Notes: generated by a model from the letters alone, not told the origin. 64,000 nucleotides of DNA from JAKFEE01 sp036675815 (GCA_036675815.1 JAKFEE010000008.1:1-64000); one strand, 5' to 3'. Counted from the stretch's first letter, positions 1 through 9,113 are shown. Numbers and translations are program-made.

Positions 1-197
1 AGGCGTGACTTCTCGCCGAAGGCTGCGGCAATCGCGGGCATGGGGCTTCTCCGATCTGGGCGACGCAGAGAATCACGGCCGTGGCAAGCCGTAAACCGCG
101 TTAACCTGAGTTCGGAGCCCTGCAGTCCCGCCGTCCCGGATTGACGGCCGAGGGTCGCGGCGCATAGGGTTCGGCCTTCGTCAAAGGAAGTGCCGAT

Positions 198-1784
198 ATG
201 TCCGAGATCCGAGAGCTTGCCCGAACCGCCTCCGCCTGGCCGCTGCAGGAGGCCCGCCAACTGCTCGACGAGCGCCTGAAGGGGCAGAAACCAGCCAAGG
301 GCTATGTGCTGTTCGAGACCGGCTATGGTCCGTCGGGGCTGCCGCATATCGGCACCTTCGGCGAGGTGGCGCGCACCACCTGGGTGCGCAATGCCTTCAA
401 GCTGCTGGCGCCCGAGATCCCGACGCGCCTGTTCGCCTTCTCCGACGACATGGACGGGCTGCGCAAGGTGCCCGACAACATCCCCAACAAGGAGCTGGTG
501 GCGCCGCATCTCGGCAAGCCGCTGACGCGCATCCCCGACCCGTTCGGCACGCATGACAGCTTCGGCCATCACAACAACGCGCGGCTGCGCAGCTTCCTCG
601 ACAGCTTCGGCTTCGACTACGAGTTCCAGTCGGCCACCGACTGGTACGGCCAGGGCCGCTTCGACGAGGCGCTGCTGCAGATCCTGCGCCACTACGACGA
701 GGTGATCAACGTCGTGCTGCCCACCCTGGGCGAGGAGCGCCGCCAGACCTACAGCCCGTTCCTGCCGGTCTGCCAAAAGACCGGCAAGGTGCTGCAGGTG
801 GCGGTGGTCGAGCGCAATGTCGACGCCGGCACCATTGTCTACAAGGACGAGGACGGCAGCCTGGTCGAGACGCCGGTTACCGGCGGCCGCGTCAAGTGCC
901 AGTGGAAATGCGACTGGGCCATGCGCTGGTATGCGCTCGGCGTCGATTACGAGATGAGCGGCAAGGACTTGATCCCCTCGGTCGAGCTGTCCTCGAAGAT
1001 CTGCCGCATCCTCGGCGGCACGCCGCCGATGAACCTGACCTACGAGCTGTTCCTGGACGAGAAGGGCCAGAAGATCTCAAAGTCGAAGGGCAACGGCCTG
1101 GCGGTCGAGGACTGGCTCAAATACGCCATCCCCGAAAGCCTGGCGCTGTTCATGTTCCAGCAGCCCAAGCGGGCCAAGCGGCTGTATTTCGACGTCATCC
1201 CCAAGAACGTCGACGACTACCTCACCTTCATCGAGAAGTTCCCCGGACAGGAGCCCAAGGCGCAGCTGGACAACCCGGCATGGCATATCCACGCCGGCAC
1301 CCCGCCCAGCGAGGAAGCGCATCTATCGTTCTCAATCCTGCTCAACCTGGCCAGCGTCTGCCATTCCGAGGACAAGGCGGTGCTGTGGCATTACATCAGC
1401 CGCTATGCCCCCGAGGCCACGCCGGAGAAGGCGCCGACGCTGGACAAGCTGGTCGGCTATGCCATCACCTACTACCGCGACTTCGTCAAACCGACGAAGA
1501 AGTACCGCAAGGCCAGCCCGGCGGAAGCCGCCGCCCTCGCCGATCTAGCCACTGCGCTGCGGGGCAAGGACGCGCACGCCAGCGCCGAGGAGTTGCAGAA
1601 CGAGGTCTACGAGGTCGGCAAGCGCCACCAGTTCAGCGAGCTGCGCGCCTGGTTCAAGGCCCTCTACGAGATTCTGCTCGGCCAGGACCAGGGGCCGCGC
1701 ATGGGCTCGTTCATCAAGCTCTACGGCCTGGACGAGAGCATCGCCCTGCTCGACAAGGCGGCGCGCGGCGAGGATCTGGCCTAG
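198..1784 (+). CDS. lysK: Lysyl-tRNA synthetase, class I
   Basis: Charges tRNA-Lys with lysine in the cytoplasm. It is the class I (Rossmann-fold) type found in archaea and many alphaproteobacteria rather than the class II LysS type. The HIGH-like signature lies in PSGLPHIGT near residues 45-53 and a clear KMSKS-type loop, KISKSKGN, at 292-299. The 528-residue length is usual for the family. An AAAGGAAG ribosome binding site lies 7 nt before the ATG. It is convergent with the RlpA-like gene, only 16 bp away. Identification is firm. Confidence 0.97.
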   Translation: MSEIRELARTASAWPLQEARQLLDERLKGQKPAKGYVLFETGYGPSGLPHIGTFGEVARTTWVRNAFKLLAPEIPTRLFAFSDDMDGLRKVPDNIPNKELVAPHLGKPLTRIPDPFGTHDSFGHHNNARLRSFLDSFGFDYEFQSATDWYGQGRFDEALLQILRHYDEVINVVLPTLGEERRQTYSPFLPVCQKTGKVLQVAVVERNVDAGTIVYKDEDGSLVETPVTGGRVKCQWKCDWAMRWYALGVDYEMSGKDLIPSVELSSKICRILGGTPPMNLTYELFLDEKGQKISKSKGNGLAVEDWLKYAIPESLALFMFQQPKRAKRLYFDVIPKNVDDYLTFIEKFPGQEPKAQLDNPAWHIHAGTPPSEEAHLSFSILLNLASVCHSEDKAVLWHYISRYAPEATPEKAPTLDKLVGYAITYYRDFVKPTKKYRKASPAEAAALADLATALRGKDAHASAEELQNEVYEVGKRHQFSELRAWFKALYEILLGQDQGPRMGSFIKLYGLDESIALLDKAARGEDLA

Positions 1785-1800
1785 CGGTGTCGGCGCGCGC

Positions 1801-2178
1801 CTATGGTGTCACATGGACTCGCACGGGCGCGGTGCCGTCGGTGAGGCCGATCCGATCGGCGGCGGCTTCGGAGAGGTCGATTATCCGGCCGCGGACGAAC
1901 GGCCCGCGGTCGACAATTTCGACCTGCGTCGCCTCCCCGGTCTCGAGATTGGTCACGGTGGCGGTGGTGCCGAGGGGCAGCTCTCGGTGGGCGGCGACGA
2001 GTTTGTCCTGATCGAAGCGCTCGCCGCTGGCCGTCTTTCTCCCCTCGAATTTGTCGGCATAGATCGAGGCCTCGCCCTGCTGCACGAAGGTACGCTCCGC
2101 CGACGGCGGCGTGCCGGGAGCACAGGCCGCGATAACCCCGAGGAGCAGGGCAGCGCCGCAAAGCACCGGTACGCGCAT
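1801..2178 (-). CDS. rlpA: RlpA-like septal ring lipoprotein (double-psi beta-barrel)
   Basis: A 125-residue protein with an N-terminal hydrophobic segment ending in AACA (Cys19), a plausible lipobox, then one RlpA-like double-psi beta-barrel: EASIYADKFEGRKTASGERFD, the LPLGT motif and VEIVDRGPF before IIDLS. RlpA proteins bind or cleave denuded septal peptidoglycan. This one has no SPOR domain, so it is a short form. I chose the ATG preceded by GGAGG at 6 nt spacing. The reading frame stays open well upstream, but that stretch is antisense to the neighbouring repressor gene. Family firm; catalytic activity not established. Confidence 0.85.
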   Translation of the reverse strand: MRVPVLCGAALLLGVIAACAPGTPPSAERTFVQQGEASIYADKFEGRKTASGERFDQDKLVAAHRELPLGTTATVTNLETGEATQVEIVDRGPFVRGRIIDLSEAAADRIGLTDGTAPVRVHVTP

Positions 2179-2252
2179 GTTCGACCTCCACATCCTCGGC
2201 TCGAACAATGCCTTGGCCGCCATTCGGTTCCGGTGACCAAATGACGAGGACC

Positions 2253-2885
2253 CTACTGGCTGGCCCACAGGATTCGTGCCTGCCATTCGACCTCGTCGAA
2301 GGGTAGGCTCACGGGCTCCGCCGGCGGCGTCGACAACTGGCGGAAGGTCAGGCGGCGCCCGCTGCGGCGCAGGAACTCGCCGACGGCGACGCTGCTCGTC
2401 GCCAGGTGCATCAGGACGCGGTCGCCGCGGCGCACCTCGGCTTCGGGTGAGACGATGAGGATGTCTCCCTCGCGGTAGATGGGCTCGAGCGCCGCATCCG
2501 CGACCTCGACCGCGAAGGCGCCCTCGACCTTTTCGCCGAAGAAGATCTCGTCGTGCTCGCGCCCCGCCGCCCAGGCGCGATCGCTCGCCGGCTTGGCCAA
2601 GTGGATGGCGTTGCTGCTGACCAATGGCAACAGGTGGTCCTTGTTCAGCGACGGTTCCTCGGGCAGCAGGGCCAGGAAATCCTTGAGGCTGGTGCCGGTG
2701 GCATCGAGGATCTTGGCAATGCTCTCGGTGCTCGGCCACCGCGGCTTGCCCTCGCGGGTGACCCGCTTGCTCTTGTTGAAGGTGGTGGGGTCCAGCCCGG
2801 CACGCCGCGCCAAGCCGGAAGCCGTCAGGCCGCGGTGATGGGCCAGCCGGTCGATGGCGCTCCAGATATCGCTGTGACGCAGCAT
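2253..2885 (-). CDS. LexA/C2-like transcriptional repressor, S24 fold without catalytic dyad
   Basis: A 210-residue regulator. An N-terminal Xre/Cro-type helix-turn-helix (about residues 8-72) is followed by a C-terminal S24/LexA-like domain (about 115-210). In self-cleaving relatives the Ser sits in a V-x-G-x-S-M-x-P motif and the Lys in V-K-R. Here the matching positions read V-A-D-A-A-L-E-P (Ala132) and V-G-E (Gly169), so RecA-stimulated autocleavage looks impossible. No phage genes lie nearby, so it is probably a domesticated chromosomal regulator. Targets unknown. The ATG start has only a weak ribosome binding site. Confidence 0.8.
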   Translation of the reverse strand: MLRHSDIWSAIDRLAHHRGLTASGLARRAGLDPTTFNKSKRVTREGKPRWPSTESIAKILDATGTSLKDFLALLPEEPSLNKDHLLPLVSSNAIHLAKPASDRAWAAGREHDEIFFGEKVEGAFAVEVADAALEPIYREGDILIVSPEAEVRRGDRVLMHLATSSVAVGEFLRRSGRRLTFRQLSTPPAEPVSLPFDEVEWQARILWASQ

Positions 2886-2948
2886 GGGCCATGGTCGTAC
2901 AGGAACGATTTCTCTGTCATCAGGAATAAAGTCTTAGATATCCGAAAC

Positions 2949-2966
2949 GCGGAGTTCCAGCTCCGC
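2949..2966. repeat. Near-palindromic dispersed repeat, copy 1
   Basis: An 18-bp near-palindrome, GCGGAGTTCCAGCTCCGC, lies between the divergent repressor and AraC genes. It differs by one base from the unit at 55904-55921 and matches its inverted partner at 55931-55948. It may be a genome-wide repeat or a hairpin in the leader. Confidence 0.5.
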
Positions 2967-3044
2967 CAGCCGTGCGGACCTGGACCAAGCCGCCGGATTG
3001 CCATTGCTTGACAGCGCCGCGCGCTGAGTGGGATCGTCGCCTCT

Positions 3045-4034
3045 ATGTCTGGAAGTGCCGCTCCCCTTAGCCGCTACGAGCTGTTTCGCACGCAGGACCT
3101 CGATGAAGCGAGGGAACTCGTCGCGCGTATCCTGAGTCCGCACCGTCTAATCGCACCAGACCGACATAGCGCCTTCGACGTGCGCTATCAGTACGTGAGC
3201 CTTGGCGATACCTCGATAATGTATGCCGAATACGGCAGCGAGATCATCATCGACCCCGGCGCGCTCGAAAGCTTCTATCTCGTCGGTATGCCGCTGGCGG
3301 GGACGACGCGCCTGCGCTGCGACGGGCAGGATCTGCTGTCATGCCCCGGCTTGGCCTCCGTTCAGTCGCCGACGCGGCCGCTGCGCACCGAGTGGTCGGT
3401 GGGGTGTCGCAAGATCACCGTGAAGATCGGCCGCCACGCCCTGGAACGGCATCTCGCCCGGCTCGTCGGCCATCCGGTGCGCGAACCAATCGAGTTCACC
3501 ATGGGCATGGATATTGACCGCGGCCCCGGCCTGAGCTGGCGCCACATGGTCGATTTTCTTCTGCGCGAACTGGCTTGTGATTCGGCGCTGCTGGCGCTGC
3601 CGGAAGCGCGGCAGCGCATCGACGAACTGCTGATGACGACCCTGTTGACGGCGCAGCCGCACAACTACAGCAGCGTCTTGATCGCCCCGTCCAGCCCGGC
3701 CGCCCCCGCCTGCGTGCGCCGGGTCGAGGAATATATCGCTGCGGACCCCGGGCGACCGCTGAATTTGCAGGTACTTGCGCGCGTGGGCGGCACGAGCGTG
3801 CGCAACCTGCAGGAAAATTTCCGGCGATTCCGCGACATGTCGCCCATGACCTTCGTCGTCGAACACCGTCTTAACCACGCGCGTCGTGCCCTGGCGCACG
3901 GAACGCAGGAAGACAGCGTGACCGACATCGCGCTGCGCTGCGGGTTTCTCCATCTCGGCCGCTTCGCTCAGCAGTACAAGGCGCGCTTCGGCGAGGCCCC
4001 GTCGCAGACCTTACAACGCGGCCGGGCGCGATGA
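3045..4034 (+). CDS. AraC-family transcriptional regulator
   Basis: A 329-residue regulator. The N-terminal half (about 15-190) resembles the AraC-binding-like ligand domain and the C-terminal 100 residues form the double helix-turn-helix, with the family signature DIALRCGFLHLGRFAQQYKARFG near 295-318. It lies directly beyond the end of the ridA-dctMQP-decarboxylase operon, in convergent orientation, and is the nearest candidate regulator for it. That link is inferred from position only. The family call is firm. Confidence 0.9.
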   Translation: MSGSAAPLSRYELFRTQDLDEARELVARILSPHRLIAPDRHSAFDVRYQYVSLGDTSIMYAEYGSEIIIDPGALESFYLVGMPLAGTTRLRCDGQDLLSCPGLASVQSPTRPLRTEWSVGCRKITVKIGRHALERHLARLVGHPVREPIEFTMGMDIDRGPGLSWRHMVDFLLRELACDSALLALPEARQRIDELLMTTLLTAQPHNYSSVLIAPSSPAAPACVRRVEEYIAADPGRPLNLQVLARVGGTSVRNLQENFRRFRDMSPMTFVVEHRLNHARRALAHGTQEDSVTDIALRCGFLHLGRFAQQYKARFGEAPSQTLQRGRAR

Positions 4035-4077
4035 ATTGGGCGCGGGCGTCGGCCCGCGCCCTCTCGGTGGCATCGCC

Positions 4078-4425
4078 CTATTGGGCGGCCGTGACCACGA
4101 TCTCGACACGGATGTCGGGGTGCGCCAACGCGACGGCGCAGGTGGCGCGGGCCGGCGGGTTTTCGGGGTCGACCCAGCCTTCCCACACGGTATTGACCGC
4201 GTCGAAATCATTGATGTCCGCAAGCCAAAGCTGCGCCGACAGCAGTTTCGAGCGGTTGCTGCCGACTTCGGCCAACAGACGGTCGATCCGCGCCAGCACC
4301 TGACGGGCCTGCTCGGCCACCGGTGCCGCGAAGTCATCGGGCACCTGGCCGGCCAGATGGACCACGCCATTGTGCACCACCGTCTGGCTCATGCGGGGGG
4401 ACGGGTGGTTTCGCTGAATTGTCAT
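4078..4425 (-). CDS. RidA-family (YjgF/YER057c) protein
   Basis: A 115-residue protein of the RidA superfamily: GVVHLAGQV, the long helix QVLARIDRLLAEVGS, and the C-terminal RVEIVVTA strand. Canonical RidA hydrolyses reactive 2-aminoacrylate and other enamine/imine intermediates. Many paralogues serve dedicated catabolic pathways, and this one is the last gene of an operon with a TRAP transporter and a ThDP enzyme. The ATG is preceded by AGAGG with 5 nt spacing; a TTG one codon upstream is possible. The substrate is unknown. Confidence 0.88.
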   Translation of the reverse strand: MTIQRNHPSPRMSQTVVHNGVVHLAGQVPDDFAAPVAEQARQVLARIDRLLAEVGSNRSKLLSAQLWLADINDFDAVNTVWEGWVDPENPPARATCAVALAHPDIRVEIVVTAAQ

Positions 4426-4446
4426 CAAAGCCTCTACTTACGTTGA

Positions 4447-5730
4447 TTACCTGAGAATTCCCGGCAGCCACGTGGCGACTTCAGGAAACATGAGAACGAC
4501 AATGATCGCCACCGCCGAAACCCCGACGAAGGGGAGTGCCGCGCGCCACATCTCGGTGGTGCGCAAGTCGTCCATGATGCTTTGAATGGCGAACAGGTTC
4601 ATGCCGACAGGCGGGGTGATCATTCCCAGTTCCAAGATCATGACCAACAGGACTCCAAACCAGATCGGATCGAAGCCGAACGCCGTGATGACCGGGAAGA
4701 TGATGGGAACGCTGATCAGCGTGATCGAAATGGGGTCGAGGAAGCAGCCAAGCAGGGTCAGCACCAGCAGAAGGCCGATCAGGATCAGCATGGGCGGCAG
4801 CGAGAGAGCGACCACCGCCGCCGTGATCTGCTGCGGAATCTGCAGGATGATCATGGAGTGGCCGAGCAGCGACGAACCGATGACGATGCTGAGCAACCGC
4901 GTCGATGTTTCGACGGTGAGCCGCACCGAACGCCACAGCGCGCCGAGATCGAAGTCGCGATCGGTGAGGAAATTGACGGCGATGACATAGATGGCGCCCA
5001 CCGCCGCGGCTTCGGTGGCCGTGAAGACGCCACCGTAGATACCGCCAAGCACGATGATCGGCAGCGCCAAGGCCCATCCGGCGGTGAACAGCGCCGATAG
5101 CCGCTCGTTCCATGACACCGCCGGCTGCGACGCGGGGATACGGGCCATCACCAGGAGAAACAGGATGAGCAGGGCGAGTTGCAGCAACCCGGGCATCAGT
5201 CCTGCGGCGAACAGGTCCCGCACCGAGGTGTCGGTCAGGGCGCTGTAGAGGATGAAGGCCAGACTTGGCGGAATCAGCATTCCCAGCGTGCCGCCGCTGG
5301 CCACCAGGCCGGCGGCCAGCCCCTTATCATAGCCACGGGCCCGCATTTCAGGAATGGTGATACGCCCCAGCGTCACGGCATTGGTCATGCTGGATCCCGA
5401 GATGGCGGCAAACACGCCGCAACTCGACACGGTGGCGATGCCGAGACCGCCACGCATGTGTTGGGTCAAGGCGCTGGCGCTGCGGTACAGGCGCTGGCTG
5501 ATGCTGCCGGCGGCAAAGCTCTCGCCCAGCAACACGTAGAGTGGCAGCGCCACGAGAACGAAGGAGTCGATCGACTTGAAGCCAGCAATGGCGAGCTGGG
5601 TGGTGTCGTAGAGATTGCCGGTGTGGATCAGCAAGAGGGCGACCGCCGTTGCCCCCAGCGCGAAGGCGACCGGCAGGCCGAGCATGAGCAGGAGGATGAG
5701 CCCCCCGAAAGCCAGGACGTGCTCCATCAC
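4447..5730 (-). CDS. dctM: TRAP transporter large permease (DctM)
   Basis: A 427-residue multi-spanning inner-membrane protein with DctM features: about 12 hydrophobic segments, GSSMTNAVTLGRITIPEM in the first half, GTLGMLIPPS at about 150-160, and TPPVGMNLFAIQS near residues 371-383. It forms the channel of a sodium-driven TRAP transporter with the DctQ protein encoded by the overlapping upstream gene (4-nt overlap, translational coupling). The solute, delivered by the DctP two genes upstream, is unknown. Family call firm. Confidence 0.95.
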   Translation of the reverse strand: MMEHVLAFGGLILLLMLGLPVAFALGATAVALLLIHTGNLYDTTQLAIAGFKSIDSFVLVALPLYVLLGESFAAGSISQRLYRSASALTQHMRGGLGIATVSSCGVFAAISGSSMTNAVTLGRITIPEMRARGYDKGLAAGLVASGGTLGMLIPPSLAFILYSALTDTSVRDLFAAGLMPGLLQLALLILFLLVMARIPASQPAVSWNERLSALFTAGWALALPIIVLGGIYGGVFTATEAAAVGAIYVIAVNFLTDRDFDLGALWRSVRLTVETSTRLLSIVIGSSLLGHSMIILQIPQQITAAVVALSLPPMLILIGLLLVLTLLGCFLDPISITLISVPIIFPVITAFGFDPIWFGVLLVMILELGMITPPVGMNLFAIQSIMDDLRTTEMWRAALPFVGVSAVAIIVVLMFPEVATWLPGILR

Positions 5731-6215
5731 GCGTCTCCCCGTAGTGCCTTGGCGAGTTGGGCGACGCCCTCGCAGACGAGCAGCAGGGCGCCCAACGGCA
5801 CGGCCGCTTGCGGTATGAACATCGGCACTTCCACGGAAGTGAACGACATGTTACCCAGTTCATACGAGCGCCAGGCCACCTGGGTTCCTCCCCAAAACAG
5901 GGCGATGAAATACACCTGGGCGATACACAGCGCGACGATGTTGGCGACCCGACGCGCACGGGGCGACAGATTGAGTAGCAGAACATCGACGACGATATGC
6001 TGGCGACGTCGGAAGACGAAGGCCATGGCGGTGAACGCCAGGGTGATGTTGAAAAAGGTGGGAAAATCCGACAGCCAGCCCGGGCTGCTACCGGCAGTCG
6101 AGCGGATGGCGACGTCGGCGCTGACCGACAGCGTCATCGCCACCACCGCCACCGCCGATATCGTAAAGAAAAACAACTCGATCATCTCAAGCGACCGGTC
6201 GAGAACGCGCCACAT
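5727..6215 (-). CDS. dctQ: TRAP transporter small permease (DctQ)
   Basis: A 162-residue protein with four predicted transmembrane helices, typical of DctQ. It has the conserved RRRQHIVVDVLL element after helix two, where the family has a charged, His-containing cytoplasmic loop. The chosen ATG has a GGGGAGGGG purine run about 4-6 nt upstream; a GTG or ATG five codons earlier is possible. The stop overlaps the DctM start by 4 nt. It assembles with DctM and DctP into one transporter. Confidence 0.92.
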   Translation of the reverse strand: MWRVLDRSLEMIELFFFTISAVAVVAMTLSVSADVAIRSTAGSSPGWLSDFPTFFNITLAFTAMAFVFRRRQHIVVDVLLLNLSPRARRVANIVALCIAQVYFIALFWGGTQVAWRSYELGNMSFTSVEVPMFIPQAAVPLGALLLVCEGVAQLAKALRGDA

Positions 6216-6251
6216 GCTTCCCCTCCCCAACGATGCACCGCCTTACATCTC

Positions 6252-7256
6252 TTACTGGGCCTCCGCCGCCAGACTGAGCAGCTGTTGCCCGGTGGCCCCC
6301 AACTGTGCCGCGAATTTAGCATGGACCGGCATCAGCTTTTCCCGCCACTGGCGGATTTCTGCGGCCGGGACCTCGTGAACGACGATGCCGCCCGCCGCCA
6401 TCAGAGCGATCGCCTTGGCGTTTTCGGCTTCGGTCTGCGCCGCGACGGCCTCGCGCAGGCTGCGGGCCTCCTCGCGGACGATGGCCTTGATGTCCGGCGG
6501 CAGCGATTCGAGGGCGTGCGTATTGGCCGTGAGGATATGGACCGGCCGTGCGATGTCGACGACGGTCAGGTACTTCTGGGCTTCATGCAGTTTCCGCGTC
6601 GACATGCTGCTGGGCCCCACCAGGATGCCGTCGACGATATTGCGCTGGAGGGCCAGATAGTGGTCGGCCGGGGGCGTGGTCACCGGCGTGCCCCCCAGGG
6701 CAGATATGGCGTCGGCAAACAGACCGCCGGGAACGGTGATACGTAATCCCTCAAGGTCCGCCGGTTTTTTCACAGGGCGGCTGCCGGTCAGCAAGTTCAT
6801 CGGCCCGTAGTCGATCCACGCCAGATGTGTCATGCCCTTGGCGGCCAATTCGTCGATCACTGTCTTGCCGAATTCGCCATCGAGTAGACGGAACGCCGAG
6901 GCGCTGTCAGGAGCCAGCATCGGCAGGTCGAGGGCGGCCACCGTTTGCGCATAGCCCGAATAGCCGACATCGGCGGCCATGCCTAATTCGATGGCGCCGT
7001 TGACCACCGCCTCGGGTATTTCGCGCATGCCGAAGAGCTGGCCCGCCGGATACATGTCGATGTGAAGCCGACCTCGCGTGCGTTCCTCGATGCGCTTGAC
7101 GAAGTCCTCGGCCGCCCGGTGGTAGACGTGAACGGTCGGCCACTGATGAGCCATTTTCCAGCGATAGTTGTCCTTCGCCTGTGCATCGGCAGGGCCGACC
7201 AGAACGGCGGCGAGGCCGATGGCGATGGCTGCGAGGCCGGAGATCTTCCAGGTCAT
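6252..7256 (-). CDS. dctP: TRAP transporter periplasmic solute-binding protein (DctP)
   Basis: A 334-residue secreted protein with a Sec signal peptide (hydrophobic stretch about 6-24, cleavage after ADAQA). The mature part is DctP-like: YRWKMAHQWP, a long helix YHRAAEDFVKRIEERTRGRL, and the GSRPVKKPADLEGLRITVPGG segment with the Arg that usually pairs with a substrate carboxylate. This suggests an organic acid ligand, perhaps a 2-oxo acid given the adjacent decarboxylase-like enzyme, but that is inference. Gap of 36 nt to dctQ. Confidence 0.93.
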   Translation of the reverse strand: MTWKISGLAAIAIGLAAVLVGPADAQAKDNYRWKMAHQWPTVHVYHRAAEDFVKRIEERTRGRLHIDMYPAGQLFGMREIPEAVVNGAIELGMAADVGYSGYAQTVAALDLPMLAPDSASAFRLLDGEFGKTVIDELAAKGMTHLAWIDYGPMNLLTGSRPVKKPADLEGLRITVPGGLFADAISALGGTPVTTPPADHYLALQRNIVDGILVGPSSMSTRKLHEAQKYLTVVDIARPVHILTANTHALESLPPDIKAIVREEARSLREAVAAQTEAENAKAIALMAAGGIVVHEVPAAEIRQWREKLMPVHAKFAAQLGATGQQLLSLAAEAQ

Positions 7257-7295
7257 GGCATTCCTCCCATGCTTTGTTTGTTACGCGCAGGCGGT

Positions 7296-8969
7296 CTAAT
7301 AGTACTCGGAGGATTCAACTCGGACGTCGACAAGAACCGGCGCCTCCAGAGCGAAGGCGCGCTGCAAGACATCAGTCAGTGTCGCCGGATCGTCGGCGAC
7401 CATTGCCGAGATTCCCAGGCCGCGCGCGATGGCGCCGAAATCGATGGCAGGTTCGTTCAGCAGACTGCCGGGGAAGCGGCCGGAACGAACCGCGGCTTGG
7501 TTCAATTCGCCAAGGCCCCGGCGCACCGCCATGTAGCCACCATTGTTGACGACAATGAATACCACCGGCAGCCGCATGTGGGCGGCGGTCCACAGCCCCT
7601 GAATGCTGAACATGGCGCCACCGTCGCCCACGAAAGCGGCGACGCGGCGATGGGGCACACCCAGTTGTACGCCCAGTGCGGCCCCGAGGCCCCAACCTAG
7701 GCCGCCGCCGGCTGTGCCGAAATAGCTGCGTCTCCCGCCAAGCGGAAACTGGCGCTGCACGAGGAACTTGGAGAGGACCGACTCGTCGACGATGATGCCG
7801 TCGGACGGCAGGGCCGCATCGAGCGCACTCAGCAGGTCACCAAGGTGGACGCGGCCCGGTGGCAGATCGCCCGCCGCCGTCCCGAACGCCGCCCGGTTCG
7901 GTGTCGCCGACAGGCGCTCAGCTTGGTGGCGGCGCTGCATGGCCCGATCCGGGGATGGTTCGCCCAGTCCTGGTCGGATCATCGCCAGCATGTCCTGCAG
8001 CGCGAGGTCGACCGAGCCCAGGAGTGCCTGTTCGGCGGCGTAGATCTTGCCGAACTCCCGTGTATCGCTGCCGATCTGTATGAGGCGGACACCGGGGTGC
8101 AGATGGGGTTGGGCGGGGTAGGCGTATTCCATGAATAGGCGCGCGCCGATCGCGACTACGAGGTCGCAATTGCGAACGACCGGCAGCACCGGCGAGAAGC
8201 AGCCGTGGTAGTAGGGGTGATCGGTGGGGAAGTTGACGGCGCTGGTGGTGAACACCTCTTCGCCGACGACGGGCACGGCCAGGCGCTCCGCCAGTTCCTT
8301 CAATAGCCCGGCGCAGCCGGCCTGCCCGATCTCGTTGCCGGCGATCAGCAGCGGCCGCTCGGCACTCGCCAGCGCCTCCAGCACACGGCGCAGATCGCTG
8401 GGATGGACGCGGCTGACGGCACGACTGATCGGTCGGGCGAAGGCGCCACGCACGTCGTCGGGCAGGGCCGCCCCCATGTAATTCTCGGGAACCGCCAGGA
8501 AGGCCGGCCCTTTGGCCGGGGTCGAGGCCTCCTTGAGGGCGCGGTGCACCAGCTCGGGGAATTTCTCCGGCATAGTGACCCGCCACGCCGCCTTGGTGAC
8601 CTGACGCGCCAGCCCGGCAATGTCGGGAACTTCCACGAAGCAACCGCGGCCGGTTAGCCGGTCATCCTTGTCGCCCGCCATGACCAGCAGCGGCATCCGG
8701 TCACAATAGGCGTTGATCACATGAACCAAAGTATTGGCAGTCCCCACCGAGGTGTGCACCAGCACCACTCCGGTGGTGCCGGTGGCCCGGCCGTAACCGT
8801 CGGCCATCGCGGTGGCCACGCCTTCGTGCAGGCATAGGTGGAAAGCGATGTCCTCGCTAACAAAGCCGTCGAGCAAGGGAAGCTCGGTGGTGCCCGGGTT
8901 GCCGAACACGCGGTCAATCCCGTTGGCTCTGAGGACGGCAAGAGCTTCTTTGGCAGCGGTTGTCATCAT
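7296..8969 (-). CDS. Thiamine diphosphate-dependent enzyme, benzoylformate decarboxylase/acetolactate synthase type
   Basis: A 557-residue three-domain ThDP enzyme. Visible features are the N-terminal FGNPGTTELPLLDGF, the ThDP-activating Glu49 in LHEGVATAMADGYG, His72 in VLVHTSVGTAN (BFDC has a His in the same motif), and the cofactor motif GDG (about 448-450) to NN (475-476). BFDC has Ser at the position of Thr27. Architecture and motifs resemble benzoylformate decarboxylase more than acetolactate synthase. It is first in an operon with a TRAP transporter and a RidA protein, so it probably acts on an imported 2-oxo acid; the exact substrate is unknown. The start follows an AGGGG box. Confidence 0.85.
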   Translation of the reverse strand: MMTTAAKEALAVLRANGIDRVFGNPGTTELPLLDGFVSEDIAFHLCLHEGVATAMADGYGRATGTTGVVLVHTSVGTANTLVHVINAYCDRMPLLVMAGDKDDRLTGRGCFVEVPDIAGLARQVTKAAWRVTMPEKFPELVHRALKEASTPAKGPAFLAVPENYMGAALPDDVRGAFARPISRAVSRVHPSDLRRVLEALASAERPLLIAGNEIGQAGCAGLLKELAERLAVPVVGEEVFTTSAVNFPTDHPYYHGCFSPVLPVVRNCDLVVAIGARLFMEYAYPAQPHLHPGVRLIQIGSDTREFGKIYAAEQALLGSVDLALQDMLAMIRPGLGEPSPDRAMQRRHQAERLSATPNRAAFGTAAGDLPPGRVHLGDLLSALDAALPSDGIIVDESVLSKFLVQRQFPLGGRRSYFGTAGGGLGWGLGAALGVQLGVPHRRVAAFVGDGGAMFSIQGLWTAAHMRLPVVFIVVNNGGYMAVRRGLGELNQAAVRSGRFPGSLLNEPAIDFGAIARGLGISAMVADDPATLTDVLQRAFALEAPVLVDVRVESSEYY

Positions 8970-9113
8970 TCCCCTAATGCCTTGAGGTGTCTTGGGGAAG
9001 CGTGACGCATCAAACTGGGCAGCGGCTATCCGGATCGCGCGAGGACTATCCATCCTACGCGGCAAAGTGTTGGCGGCCCCGGAAAGCCCGCGCTCCGCTC
9101 TCTGACGGCTCAG

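Noticed and set aside
1..197. Possible gene in the first 197 bp.
   Set aside because: Only a short frame with no ribosome binding site or recognisable domain. It is best regarded as the lysK upstream region.
2253..2885. Prophage or SOS module around the LexA-like repressor.
   Set aside because: No integrase, structural, lysis or replication genes are nearby. The neighbours are ordinary metabolic genes.
1801..2892. A 363-residue protein joining the RlpA-like region to upstream sequence.
   Set aside because: The upstream part is antisense/out-of-frame to the repressor gene. A signal peptide with its own ribosome binding site begins at 2178.
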